In this document: positions 27,100 to 37,356 of the stretch, one piece after another
Layout of the letters: each line of letters opens with the position of its first letter
Position numbering within the stretch: position 1 is the first letter of the stretch
Assembly (NCBI GenBank): GCA_937125225.1
Contig: CAKZLE010000006.1
Span: forward strand, 1-64,000
Reading direction: 5' to 3'
From: an uncultured Spirochaetia bacterium
GTDB lineage: Bacteria; Spirochaetota; Spirochaetia; CAKZLE01
DNA: 64,000 bases
Notes under the pieces: generated by a model
The model's database searches: none
What the model was told of the DNA's origin: nothing
The model's input: only the letters and a program-made list of their open reading frames with translations
Translations under genes and position numbers: made by a program

Positions 27100-27296
27100 A
27101 ATATGATTCCCTCACATTTTTATTATTGTTAGTATCGAGAAAAAGTATCATTTAAATCACCAGTAGTCAAGGAAGATTAGGAAGAGTGTGAACTAACTGT
27201 ACTATCTTACCCAGTTTTTCATAAAAAAAGTCCAAGTTCATAACTTGCTTGCGACATCCATGAGAAACAGATTCCCAACCTAAAGAACTTTGGAAG

Positions 27297-27325
27297 TTGA
27301 CAACTAGGATATGACAGGTTATCAT
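27297..27325 (+). promoter_or_regulatory. Promoter of the URO-D family gene
   Basis: TTGACA (27297-27302) lies 17 bp from TATCAT (27320-27325). The start would be near 27332, about 64 nt before the ATG at 27396. The rest of 27100-27296 shows no gene. Confidence 0.65.
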
Positions 27326-27395
27326 ACGAAGAAAGATTACGTAGTCATTTTTATGAGTATGTACTAAATCCTAATAAGAGGTAAGAGATCAAATT

Positions 27396-28439
27396 ATGTC
27401 AACATTACGAGAAAGAAACATGCGACGATTACGGGAAAGCATTTCTGGAGAAAAATCAGATGGACATGCAGTATTCAATTTTTATACCTTCCCCTTCTTC
27501 AACTCGATTACAGGAGTTAATTTAGATGAGTATTTTCATAATCCGAAAGTAACTCTTGAGAGTCAGATCGAAGCTTTAGAAAAAGTTGACGGAATCGGAA
27601 ACCCCCTACCAGATATGGGTGCTGTTGCGGAAGCTAGCGGTCTTGGTGGTGAGGTACGATTCGATGACGCCGGTTTTATTTCTGTTCATCCAAATCCTAA
27701 GATCGCATCAGCTTCAACTGTCGCTGATCTCGATTGGCTAGAACCGGGAGATCCCTATGGTGATAACTATATGGGAAAAGCTCTTAAATCATTAGAATAT
27801 ATGGTTGACCACTGCCCTGAAGGGTACAAGATCAATCCACATCCAATCATGGGGCCTTTCACCGTAGGGGCTAGTATCAGAGGGATCAGTCAATTCAGTA
27901 TGGACTCTATCCTCGATCCAGATTTGACTCAGAAGATTCTAGATGTCGTGATTGAGACAGAGATCAGATTCATGAAGGCACAGGAAAAGATCCTAGGTTC
28001 ACTGCATCATATCTTTGTCGCTGATGATCTCTCAGCGTTCCTCAGTGAACCAATGTATCGTGATATCATCCTACCAGGATATTTGAAGATGTTTGAAGAC
28101 TTCCCAAATACACAAAGATGGCTTCATAATGATTCTACTGCACGACACGTCGCTCCTGCTATTGCAGATTCAGGAATGGTTGCATGGCAATATCTCCCTG
28201 AGATTGAACCAATGGATGCGTTGGAGCTTACCGGAGGTAAAATATCCCTTCTTGGTGGGTTGAGTCCACTTGATTTACAAAAGTGGTCTGAAGAAGAGAC
28301 TTATGACAACTGTACCAAAGTGTTACAGTCTTTCCAGGGAAATAACAAATGTGTACTCGCAGCAGGGGGGTCTGTCAATCAGGTACCTATCCCGAATCTC
28401 AAAGCTATATTCAAAGCTGCTGATGATTTCAAACTGTAA
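27396..28439 (+). CDS. Uroporphyrinogen decarboxylase (URO-D) family protein
   Basis: This 347-residue protein matches the URO-D superfamily, which includes HemE and the corrinoid-linked methyltransferases MtaA/CmuA. Visible features are the acidic segment HIFVADDLSAFLSEPMY (about 206-222), WLHNDSTARHVAP (about 247-259, the usual His-rich active-site strand) and SLLGGLSP. No heme-synthesis genes lie nearby, and the sequence looks more like the methyltransferase or unknown clades than HemE. A methyl-transfer role is only an inference. It is monocistronic, with its own promoter and terminator. Confidence 0.8.
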   Translation: MSTLRERNMRRLRESISGEKSDGHAVFNFYTFPFFNSITGVNLDEYFHNPKVTLESQIEALEKVDGIGNPLPDMGAVAEASGLGGEVRFDDAGFISVHPNPKIASASTVADLDWLEPGDPYGDNYMGKALKSLEYMVDHCPEGYKINPHPIMGPFTVGASIRGISQFSMDSILDPDLTQKILDVVIETEIRFMKAQEKILGSLHHIFVADDLSAFLSEPMYRDIILPGYLKMFEDFPNTQRWLHNDSTARHVAPAIADSGMVAWQYLPEIEPMDALELTGGKISLLGGLSPLDLQKWSEEETYDNCTKVLQSFQGNNKCVLAAGGSVNQVPIPNLKAIFKAADDFKL

Positions 28440-28485
28440 TAGAGTCTGATCTAACAGGGTACTCTACCGATAGAAGTACAACAAA

Positions 28486-28536
28486 AAAAGAAGTTTGTTC
28501 AAAGGAGAATTCCTCTGTGCAAGCTTCTTTTCTTTT
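28486..28536 (+). terminator. Terminator after the URO-D family gene
   Basis: AAAAGAAG (28486-28493) pairs with CTTCTTTT (28524-28531), with further inner pairing (TTG/CAA, AGGA/TCCT), followed by a U-rich run. Confidence 0.65.
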
Positions 28537-28573
28537 ACAGTTGATATGATGCATCTCTTAGAGAGAAGACACT

Positions 28574-28870
28574 CTACTTTATGATCAGGACTCGAGTGAT
28601 GGCTTCAGCGGGCTCAATGACTCCGAACATCCTCTTAAGATCGTCTGAGGTCTGAAGTTTTGTACCTGCGATAGCGTTATAACGTTCCCTTATGAGGTCC
28701 AAGGCCTTCTGATCAGCATCAAATAATGCGCTACTTATTGCGAACCGATACAGCCCCTTCTCCACAAGCTGCTCAACAGAGTCGCCTGAATAGCTTTTCT
28801 TCGCCTGCCCATCAACTAGTGCAGCATCCCCCTGATATCCTATACAGAACTTGTAATCTTCTCGTTTCAT
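28574..28870 (-). CDS. Small hypothetical protein downstream of groEL
   Basis: I do not recognise this 98-residue protein with certainty. It is soluble, without signal peptide or spans, and reads as a compact alpha/beta protein: an N-terminal strand region (YKFCIGYQGDAALVDGQAKK) followed by helices. AGGGA lies about 9 nt before the ATG. It lies about 110 bp after groEL on the same strand, with two hairpins between. Codon use and a clean start support it as a real gene. No function is proposed. Confidence 0.65.
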   Translation of the reverse strand: MKREDYKFCIGYQGDAALVDGQAKKSYSGDSVEQLVEKGLYRFAISSALFDADQKALDLIRERYNAIAGTKLQTSDDLKRMFGVIEPAEAITRVLIIK

Positions 28871-28892
28871 ATCATTTTTTCCCTATCGCAAG

Positions 28893-28920
28893 GACATCTC
28901 CCACATGTGCGGGAGATGTC
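28893..28920 (-). other. Hairpin between groEL and the small hypothetical gene
   Basis: A perfect 10-bp inverted repeat (GACATCTCCC / GGGAGATGTC, 8-nt loop). No U tract follows on either strand. A second small hairpin, CTGAAC-GGTAT-GTTCAG, lies at 28958-28974. These may be processing or stability elements of a groEL-led transcript. Confidence 0.55.
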
Positions 28921-28978
28921 TATAAAGCATTAATATTGATGAGTGAATGATCTCACACTGAACGGTATGTTCAGATGT

Positions 28979-30631
<1,653 letters not shown>

Positions 30632-30687
30632 TCAACCTCTCCTAATATTCATTTTAAAATTAAATTGTTTTGAAAATTATTTTTTTC

Positions 30688-30723
30688 TCTTTGTAAAATA
30701 CAAAGAATCAATCTGATTATCAA
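30688..30723 (-). promoter_or_regulatory. groEL promoter with non-CIRCE palindrome
   Basis: On the minus strand TTGATA (30718-30723) is 17 bp from TATTTT (30695-30700). Overlapping the -10 is a perfect inverted repeat TCTTTGTA-AAA-TACAAAGA (30688-30706). It could be an operator for an unidentified heat-shock or stress regulator. Confidence 0.55.
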
Positions 30724-30880
30724 TAAAAAAACTACATATTTCATACGATTTTTCCTATTAATCACAGATATAAGAGTTATTGGTGGTATGCTCCCATATA
30801 TAGAAGAAAGCAAAACAGTGATTTTCCTTCATCCTTATTGATTTTTTTCATCTAATATATTAAGGTCATTTTCAGTACAT

Positions 30881-30964
30881 GCCGGCGTGGTGAAATTGGT
30901 ATACACGATAGATTCAAAATCTATTGAGCGTTTGCTCGTACCGGTTCAAGTCCGGTCGCCGGTA
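30881..30964 (+). tRNA. tRNA-Leu (CAA)
   Basis: An 84-nt class II tRNA. The acceptor stem GCCGGCG pairs with CGCCGGT (G1-U72 as in many tRNA-Leu). The anticodon stem ATAGA/TCTAT encloses loop TTCAAAA with anticodon CAA, reading UUG. A long variable arm GAGCGTTTGCTC and the T-loop GGTTCAAGTCC follow. The CCA end is not encoded. A terminator follows. Confidence 0.97.
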
Positions 30965-30977
30965 GTCATGTATTAAA

Positions 30978-31007
30978 AACAACTCCCATTCTGGGAGTTG
31001 TTTTTGT
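30978..31007 (+). terminator. Terminator of tRNA-Leu
   Basis: AACAACTCCCA and TGGGAGTTGTT form an 11-bp stem with a 3-nt loop, followed by TTTGT. Confidence 0.9.
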
Positions 31008-31083
31008 CTAGAACACCCAGATATGTCCCTCATGCGAGAAACGAAGAATTACTCTTCCTTATTCACTATCTAACAGATGGAGA

Positions 31084-31100
31084 TATGCTATAATAACAAC
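31084..31100 (+). promoter_or_regulatory. Extended -10 promoter of the histidine kinase
   Basis: A perfect TATAAT (31089-31094) is preceded by TGC, forming an extended -10. Only 6 nt separate it from the ATG at 31101, so transcription should start at the ATG itself. The -35 is poor, as is common with extended -10 promoters. Confidence 0.6.
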
Positions 31101-33884
31101 ATGGCATCAAGCTCATTAAGAGGATTATTCTTTGATCCTGATGATATTGCTAAAGAAGATACCTCACTATTCTGGCAACAGATAGTATTCTCTGCCTTCT
31201 CGACCCTAATTATCATCGGGGGATCTCTTCTCACAATCCAAGGAAGCTACCAATTCTTTAAAGACAGAAACTATTTGATGGTCTTTTTAGATATCTTATT
31301 CTATTTCACGATTATCTCCTTCACGCTATGTCGAAAGCTCCCCTTCACGATAAGAAAGCGTTCTGTCGTCTATTGTTTCCTACTCATCGGATCCGTTCTC
31401 CTCATCGTAACAGGTCCCCATGGCGCAAGTCTAACCTATGTACTTTGTTCCTTCATCTGTGGAGGGTTATTTGAATCACGAAAAGGTCTTATCAATCATA
31501 TTCTCTTTACCTTGACCACCTTCCTGATCATTACCATCCTGTTATTCACCGATAGGCTCTCAGGATTCGCCGTTGTAGCGTTGAGAGATACATGGGCGAT
31601 CATCATTGGGAATATGTTGCTCATCGGATCAGTCCTTGAGATCATTGTATTCAATGTGACGAACGGACTACAGAAACAGACAAAAGAGCTACACAATCAA
31701 CAGAAATACCTTGAATCGATATTCAACTCATCCATGGACCCGATGTTCACCATCGATGATAGGTACCGGATCATCAAACTCAATACGGCAGCTTCAACCT
31801 TTCTGGGAGGATCTTCTGAGAATTATTCGGGGATTGATCTTTTCAGACTCATCAATATCTCTGATAAAAGAGAGGAAACCCTTTTAAGAGATACGATTCT
31901 CTCCATACCTAGCGACCCTATGAGAGGAAAGACCTATAATCATATTCAGATGACCGATGACTCAGGGAGAATGATCCAAACAATAATCAGTATCTCACCA
32001 TTGAGTCAGTACTTTGAGAAGAAGATGGGTCAAGAGATCATAGGAGCAGTGATCTCCATAAAGGATATGACTGCTGAATATATGAAAGACATTCAATTGA
32101 AACAGTATGAATGGTTGACTGAGAAGACGGACCTCTTTCTCTCAGAAGACAACTCTAGGCCCCTCGCAAGCTACGGCGACCTGACTAGACTCAATCGTAA
32201 TAGACTCATTCTCGATTCTGTTGGGGAAAAGACACTATTTGCATATGCAAAGGAGCTCATGCTCCTGTTAGATAGTTCGATCAACATCTTTGAGTCAAAT
32301 GGGGATTACGCGCTAAGCATGATCTCCTCTAGTTGGTGTAAGCTCCATGATGAGGCATCTAGAGAGAAAAACAGATTGATTGATAACAGTGTGGCCATAG
32401 GTTCAGGTCTCTGGGACTGTCATGAATGTCGATGGACTCAGAACGCCCGAATTGTAATAGATTCAGGAAGACCGTTAGACTCCCTGAACAGTTGCGGTCT
32501 CAGCGTTTTCGGAGTACCTATCAAGGCAGGCGATACGGTGATCGGTGCTATCAACATCGGATACGGTACTCCACCAGAAGACCTAGGGAAGCTTAAAGAA
32601 CTTTCTAAACTGAATCATATCGAGCTAGAGCATATTCAACAGGTATCAAAGGAATATAAACCTAGACCACAATATATTATCGATGTAGAAAAGTATCGAC
32701 TACAGACCATAGCAAGATTGATCGGAGAGATCGTAGAACGGAAGCAGACCGCACGAGAACTCGAGAAGGTTCAGAGTCTGAAGAGGATCGGATACCTTGC
32801 AGGCGGGATCGCTCATGATTTCAATAATATCCTGACCGGGGTCTATGGATACATATCTTTGGCTAAGATGACCTTCCCTGAAGACCATGAGGCATTTCTC
32901 ATGCTTGAAACTGCTGAGAAATCTATAGACCGGGCAACGAACCTGACAAGCAAACTCTTGACGTTCGCAAAAGGTGGGACTCCCATTAAACAGATCCTCC
33001 ATACCTCTTCTCTTATCAAAGAGATAGTCTATTTCGAACTATCTGGCTCGAAGATCGAACCGATCTTCAAGATCGACAACGGGTCCTACCACATCAATGC
33101 TGATAAGACTCAGATCGAACAGGTCTTTTCGAACCTGATCCATAATGCAGTGCAGGCTATGCCAAAAGGTGGTAAGCTCTATATCCATATATCAAACATC
33201 ATTGACAATGGAATCGTATATCTACAGGTCTCAATCAAGGATGAAGGTATCGGGATCCCAGCTGAGAGTATCGAACATATATTTGACCCCTTCTTCACCT
33301 TGAAGGAGCATGGAACTGGTATCGGCCTAGCGACGGTCTATTCAATTATTACCAAGCATGGGGGTACTATCAGTGTGACATCTGTTGAGGGAACAGGAAG
33401 TACCTTCATATTACAACTCCCCACATCGTCTGAAATGATCATTAATCCGGTCATTACAAACCCAAAGGACTCTATTGATCTATCACAGTTCTCAGTACTG
33501 ATCATGGATGACGAGAAGACTGTGAGGAAAATCGCTCAATCACTATTAGAAAAACAGTTCAGATCGGTGAGCACAGTACCAAATGGGACTGAAGCTCTCA
33601 AGACATATACTACGGCGCAAAGAGAGGGCGACCCTTTTGATCTCGTGATATTGGACTTGACTATCCCTGGAGACCTAGGTGGTGTAGAGACGTTACAGGA
33701 ACTCAAGTTAGTTGACCCTGAGGTTAAGGCTATCATATCTAGCGGATATGTCGATAACTCAGACATAGCCCAATATAGCGCATATGGTTTCATTGGATAT
33801 ATCGGGAAACCCTATATTCAAAGTCAGCTATTGAAGAAGTTGAGGACTATCCTCGAAGCAGAGGATCTTTCCCCAAGAAGATGA
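31101..33884 (+). CDS. Membrane hybrid sensor histidine kinase (PAS, PocR-like, HisKA, REC)
   Basis: This 927-residue protein has six N-terminal spans (about 20-195), a PAS domain (about 215-335) and a PocR-like sensory domain with a CHEC/Cys pattern (about 375-535; WDCHECRWTQ). It continues with a histidine kinase core, with phospho-His in GGIAHDFNN (about 573-581) and ATPase boxes NLIHNAVQAM, DEGIGIP and GTGIGLATV. It ends in a receiver domain (about 800-925) with MDDE and phospho-Asp in LDLTIPG. No DNA-binding output is present, so an external partner is expected. The ATG at 31101 is chosen because the -10 sits immediately before it; a start at 31077 would lie upstream of the promoter. Confidence 0.92.
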   Translation: MASSSLRGLFFDPDDIAKEDTSLFWQQIVFSAFSTLIIIGGSLLTIQGSYQFFKDRNYLMVFLDILFYFTIISFTLCRKLPFTIRKRSVVYCFLLIGSVLLIVTGPHGASLTYVLCSFICGGLFESRKGLINHILFTLTTFLIITILLFTDRLSGFAVVALRDTWAIIIGNMLLIGSVLEIIVFNVTNGLQKQTKELHNQQKYLESIFNSSMDPMFTIDDRYRIIKLNTAASTFLGGSSENYSGIDLFRLINISDKREETLLRDTILSIPSDPMRGKTYNHIQMTDDSGRMIQTIISISPLSQYFEKKMGQEIIGAVISIKDMTAEYMKDIQLKQYEWLTEKTDLFLSEDNSRPLASYGDLTRLNRNRLILDSVGEKTLFAYAKELMLLLDSSINIFESNGDYALSMISSSWCKLHDEASREKNRLIDNSVAIGSGLWDCHECRWTQNARIVIDSGRPLDSLNSCGLSVFGVPIKAGDTVIGAINIGYGTPPEDLGKLKELSKLNHIELEHIQQVSKEYKPRPQYIIDVEKYRLQTIARLIGEIVERKQTARELEKVQSLKRIGYLAGGIAHDFNNILTGVYGYISLAKMTFPEDHEAFLMLETAEKSIDRATNLTSKLLTFAKGGTPIKQILHTSSLIKEIVYFELSGSKIEPIFKIDNGSYHINADKTQIEQVFSNLIHNAVQAMPKGGKLYIHISNIIDNGIVYLQVSIKDEGIGIPAESIEHIFDPFFTLKEHGTGIGLATVYSIITKHGGTISVTSVEGTGSTFILQLPTSSEMIINPVITNPKDSIDLSQFSVLIMDDEKTVRKIAQSLLEKQFRSVSTVPNGTEALKTYTTAQREGDPFDLVILDLTIPGDLGGVETLQELKLVDPEVKAIISSGYVDNSDIAQYSAYGFIGYIGKPYIQSQLLKKLRTILEAEDLSPRR

Positions 33885-34040
33885 CTGAAAGATCGTTCTT
33901 TTAGGAATATCTTAGAAGCTTTCTCAGAGACCTATCATCTTTGTATACTCATAGTACATGGAAACTTACAGACATTCTGGTAGTGGTTTCTTCTCATATT
34001 GGTGAATTCATGCTTTAATGGTAGGAGAAATGAGGTACCT

Positions 34041-35948
34041 ATGAGAAAGATCACACTGAGAATTATCCCCATCCTTTTATTATGTATTATGGCTTTCCCC
34101 CTATTCGCAGACTCGCTGTATCTTGCAGATACAGCGATCTTCTATGGAGAAGAACTATTCTCCCAAAGAATCTCGGAGAGTGAAAGGGATGAACCTCTAG
34201 GTCTTGTCCTCTCAGGTGGATCAGCTAGGGCATTTGCGCATATTGGAGTACTACAATATCTTGAAGAACAACATATCATTCCTGATTTCATCGTCTCGAA
34301 TTCCATGGGATCAATAGTCGGGCTCCTTTATAGTGCAGGATTATCACCAGACCAGATCTACGAACTGGTCTCAGATACTGAATTCAGCGATCTATTCAGT
34401 CTGACCCTCCCCTTAGGAGGAGGACTACTTGATGTATCAAAATTCACAGACCTTGTTTATACCTATCTAGGAGAACGTAGAGTAGAGGAACTAGAAATAC
34501 CGATTATCGTAGTCTGTGAGGACCTCATCTCAAAACGACCAATTAGAATCTCTGAAGGAGATTTCTATACTGTCCTGGAGGCATCATTTGCCCTTCCTGT
34601 CTATTTTGATCCAATCTCCTACAAGGATCATGTACTCCTAGATGGAGGGATCACTAACCTTCTCCATCTAGATACAGCCTATGCCTATACTGATGATGTG
34701 ATTGTCTCATCGACCTTTTATGAAAATCCTGACCTGAATATCTCGAACCCTATCACCATCTTGAATGTATCCATTGATATCGGGAAACGTCGCGCGGGTG
34801 TTGCAGACCTGATCCTGTATGATCCAATCCTCATTCGGTGTGCTGTAGAGGATTTCTCGTTCATGGATTTTGGGAGACTTGATGAGATCTATGAAGCAGG
34901 CTATGAATCAGCCAAAGAGAAGAAGACCGATCTAGAAGGATTCTCACTTGAGCAGGAGGCTATGGCCTTTGAACAGCTGCGAGAGCAGTTTGAGTTGAGA
35001 CAATCTATCGTTAAAAGAAATCTGGACTACTTTAACTTCATTCCAGGAAAGAGGGGTAAGGGGAAGTTCCATCTTCAACCGAAAGGATTCGGAGCTCCTC
35101 ATGACAATACTCCGCTCTATGACGATACAGTCCTCTCTCTCGGCTATTGGTATGGTGGAGCTCAGTTCGAAGGTTCTTTAAGCCTTGGAACCTCTTTGTA
35201 TACGCATACCACTATGAACTTCGCACCGATCATACTTTTTGATCACACTCAATACCTTTCCCCCGCTATACGGGCAAAGCTCAACGGAAGGCTCCTGTTT
35301 AATTCTGATTTCACTCTAGATGAAGAGATACTCACTATTGGTCTCGATTCGATCCTGTATAAGAGGGGTGGTGTGACTATAGATCTTAATGCAACAGGAA
35401 TGATACGTACTGTTGATTCCTTTATCACGGATTATTCGAGATTGGGGACAGGACTCTCTGTAGCCTACAACCCCATAGGGATGATAGGGGGAAGTTACTT
35501 CCTCGAAGATCTCACAGTACATGGGATCTCAGGAGAGATATTTAGCACTCTGAAGATTCTTCCTACGTTCAACATGAAACTCTCAACTAAAGGGGTCATG
35601 TCGCTAGATCCATCTGAACAGATCAGATTCTTCCCACACGATAGCTATAGGATGAATAAGGCTGAAGATACTTCTCCCTATTTTCTAGGTGCCAGTCTCA
35701 CAATCGAACATGAACCTGAGGATCTTGATTTCAAATTCGCTGAATTCCTAGTCATCGATCAGATGACCATCGGGCTGTATGGTGATATTCTCTTGACCGA
35801 TTCCACCGATTGGGCAGCAGGTATCACCTGTGAGACGAATCTCTCCCTTATAGGGATCGAATCTACCTCATTACAGCTCTACGGAGGTTATAGTAGTCAT
35901 GTGGAAGGATTAGCGATGGGTTATGTCTTAGGAACTGAACTCTATTAG
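34041..35948 (+). CDS. Patatin-like phospholipase with C-terminal beta-barrel
   Basis: This 635-residue exported protein has a signal peptide (about 1-23, ending PLFADS). A patatin domain follows (about 50-320), with oxyanion motif LSGGSARAFAHIG, nucleophile elbow NSMGS and the second dyad residue in LDGG. The remaining half (about 355-635) is built of alternating hydrophobic and polar strands and ends in Tyr, as expected for an outer-membrane beta-barrel. The layout resembles PlpD-like type Vd secreted phospholipases and RssA/BamA-fold fusions. GAGG precedes the ATG at 34041. The 3' end overlaps the convergent DUF445 gene by 4 bp. Confidence 0.87.
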   Translation: MRKITLRIIPILLLCIMAFPLFADSLYLADTAIFYGEELFSQRISESERDEPLGLVLSGGSARAFAHIGVLQYLEEQHIIPDFIVSNSMGSIVGLLYSAGLSPDQIYELVSDTEFSDLFSLTLPLGGGLLDVSKFTDLVYTYLGERRVEELEIPIIVVCEDLISKRPIRISEGDFYTVLEASFALPVYFDPISYKDHVLLDGGITNLLHLDTAYAYTDDVIVSSTFYENPDLNISNPITILNVSIDIGKRRAGVADLILYDPILIRCAVEDFSFMDFGRLDEIYEAGYESAKEKKTDLEGFSLEQEAMAFEQLREQFELRQSIVKRNLDYFNFIPGKRGKGKFHLQPKGFGAPHDNTPLYDDTVLSLGYWYGGAQFEGSLSLGTSLYTHTTMNFAPIILFDHTQYLSPAIRAKLNGRLLFNSDFTLDEEILTIGLDSILYKRGGVTIDLNATGMIRTVDSFITDYSRLGTGLSVAYNPIGMIGGSYFLEDLTVHGISGEIFSTLKILPTFNMKLSTKGVMSLDPSEQIRFFPHDSYRMNKAEDTSPYFLGASLTIEHEPEDLDFKFAEFLVIDQMTIGLYGDILLTDSTDWAAGITCETNLSLIGIESTSLQLYGGYSSHVEGLAMGYVLGTELY

Positions 35949-36664
35949 AAGTTAGTAAAACTCATGACAAGACCAATCAGGCCACCGAACACACCACCCC
36001 AGATGACCAACCATCCTAGATGTCTTGCGATCATTTCCTGTACGATCTCTTTTACCAATTGAGGAGTGAGTTCATCCAATCGGGATGCAACGATAAGATC
36101 GACATTGTCTTTGACTGATAAGACGAGATCATCATTATTCCCGTAAGCACTGATCAAAGCCTTCTGAAATGATGCATCTTCAGCCTGTTCAGTGATGAAC
36201 ATCCTTATCTTCTCCTCAAAAGGACCTCGAAAGCCTTGAAGGACCCCAGCTCCTCCGAACATATTCAACATCCCACCAAATGAGGATTCAAGTATCATTG
36301 AGGTCAAAGCCTCAAAAGCTCGATCATACTCGATACAATCAAGAGCAGGTCTCACATCTATTTGAGCAGGCTTTGCATCAAGGGTCTCAGTAAGGAACTT
36401 TCTCATATTATCTTCAGTAAAGAATTGATCCATGATCAGATGTTTGATACCTGATTTAAAGTCCTCAAAATGATTGGGAACGACTCCTGAACCATAGAGA
36501 AAAGGGACTTTCTCAAATAACATATGAATGGCAAGCCAGTTTGTGATGGCTCCTGACAGGGCAAAGAAACCCACTGATCTAATCTGGTCTCCCCATACAG
36601 GAGAAATATATCCGAGAATGATCACTATGATCGCGATTCCGTTTGTTGCAATACTCTTATTCAT
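35945..36664 (-). CDS. DUF445-family membrane protein
   Basis: This 239-residue protein has hydrophobic spans at both ends (about 5-45 and 215-237) and a soluble helical middle. The segment LSGAITNWLAIHMLFEK (about 34-50) matches the DUF445 hallmark (G-x-x-TNWLAIKMLF). The family has no established biochemical function. The ATG at 36664 has GAGGGA upstream; a TTG at 36676 is in frame. It converges on the patatin gene with a 4-bp overlap. Confidence 0.78.
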   Translation of the reverse strand: MNKSIATNGIAIIVIILGYISPVWGDQIRSVGFFALSGAITNWLAIHMLFEKVPFLYGSGVVPNHFEDFKSGIKHLIMDQFFTEDNMRKFLTETLDAKPAQIDVRPALDCIEYDRAFEALTSMILESSFGGMLNMFGGAGVLQGFRGPFEEKIRMFITEQAEDASFQKALISAYGNNDDLVLSVKDNVDLIVASRLDELTPQLVKEIVQEMIARHLGWLVIWGGVFGGLIGLVMSFTNF

Positions 36665-36807
36665 CTCTTCCCTCAAATACCTTTATTCTTATCGAACAGA
36701 ATATACATCTTTTTGCATTCAGAGGAAAGACCTCCTTGAAATAGTTCACCATCGAAAGCAGTACAGGAGTATAGAGTAATTTTAGATGGGTTTAGCTGCC
36801 CCATCTA

Positions 36808-36835
36808 TTGCATTGTATTAAATAGTCTTTATAAT
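36808..36835 (+). promoter_or_regulatory. Promoter of the small membrane protein gene
   Basis: TTGCAT (36808-36813) is 16 bp from a perfect TATAAT (36830-36835), giving a start near 36842. A 7-bp hairpin AGATGGG/CCCATCT lies just upstream (36784-36806). Confidence 0.6.
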
Positions 36836-36861
36836 ATTGTTATATAGGAATTGAGAGAGTG

Positions 36862-37275
36862 ATGAAAGGTAACATATCGATCTGGGTCTACATATATACA
36901 ATCCTCCATGCGATCTTCTCCTTCGGGATGGGCCTATTGGCTTTGATAGATCCAACCTTTCAATTTACTGGACTGCTTCAGACTGCAGCGGTGATGCATC
37001 CGATCGGGCTATATGCAAACAGAGGCTTCGCCCTGGCCATCGCTGCAATAGCAGCCGTTATTTATGGGCTCAGGACTCGTAGGCCTTCTCAACTCACGAG
37101 CATCCTTCTCATCTTCTTTCTCATCGATCTTTTTGATTTCATCCAGCTTTGGATTCAGAAAGATGCTAGTTGGTTAATGGGTGGGACCTATACTATTCTC
37201 TTCTGGGTACCAGAGATAATCGCATTGATCTATCTCAACCGGAGATTACACCCAAGAAAGAGAATGAAGGCCTGA
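36862..37275 (+). CDS. Hypothetical four-span membrane protein
   Basis: I do not recognise this 137-residue protein's family. It has four predicted hydrophobic spans (about 5-30, 48-70, 77-97 and 107-128) and a basic C-terminus (RRLHPRKRMKA), so it is an inner-membrane protein with its tail in the cytoplasm. It is preceded by GAGAGAG and a good promoter and appears monocistronic. A GTG at 36859 is an alternative start. Confidence 0.75.
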   Translation: MKGNISIWVYIYTILHAIFSFGMGLLALIDPTFQFTGLLQTAAVMHPIGLYANRGFALAIAAIAAVIYGLRTRRPSQLTSILLIFFLIDLFDFIQLWIQKDASWLMGGTYTILFWVPEIIALIYLNRRLHPRKRMKA

Positions 37276-37356
37276 ATCGAATCACAAACAATTGAATAAT
37301 CTTTGCAATAGCACTTAATCGGTAGTACTATATATATGTGGGAAACGAGGTGAACT

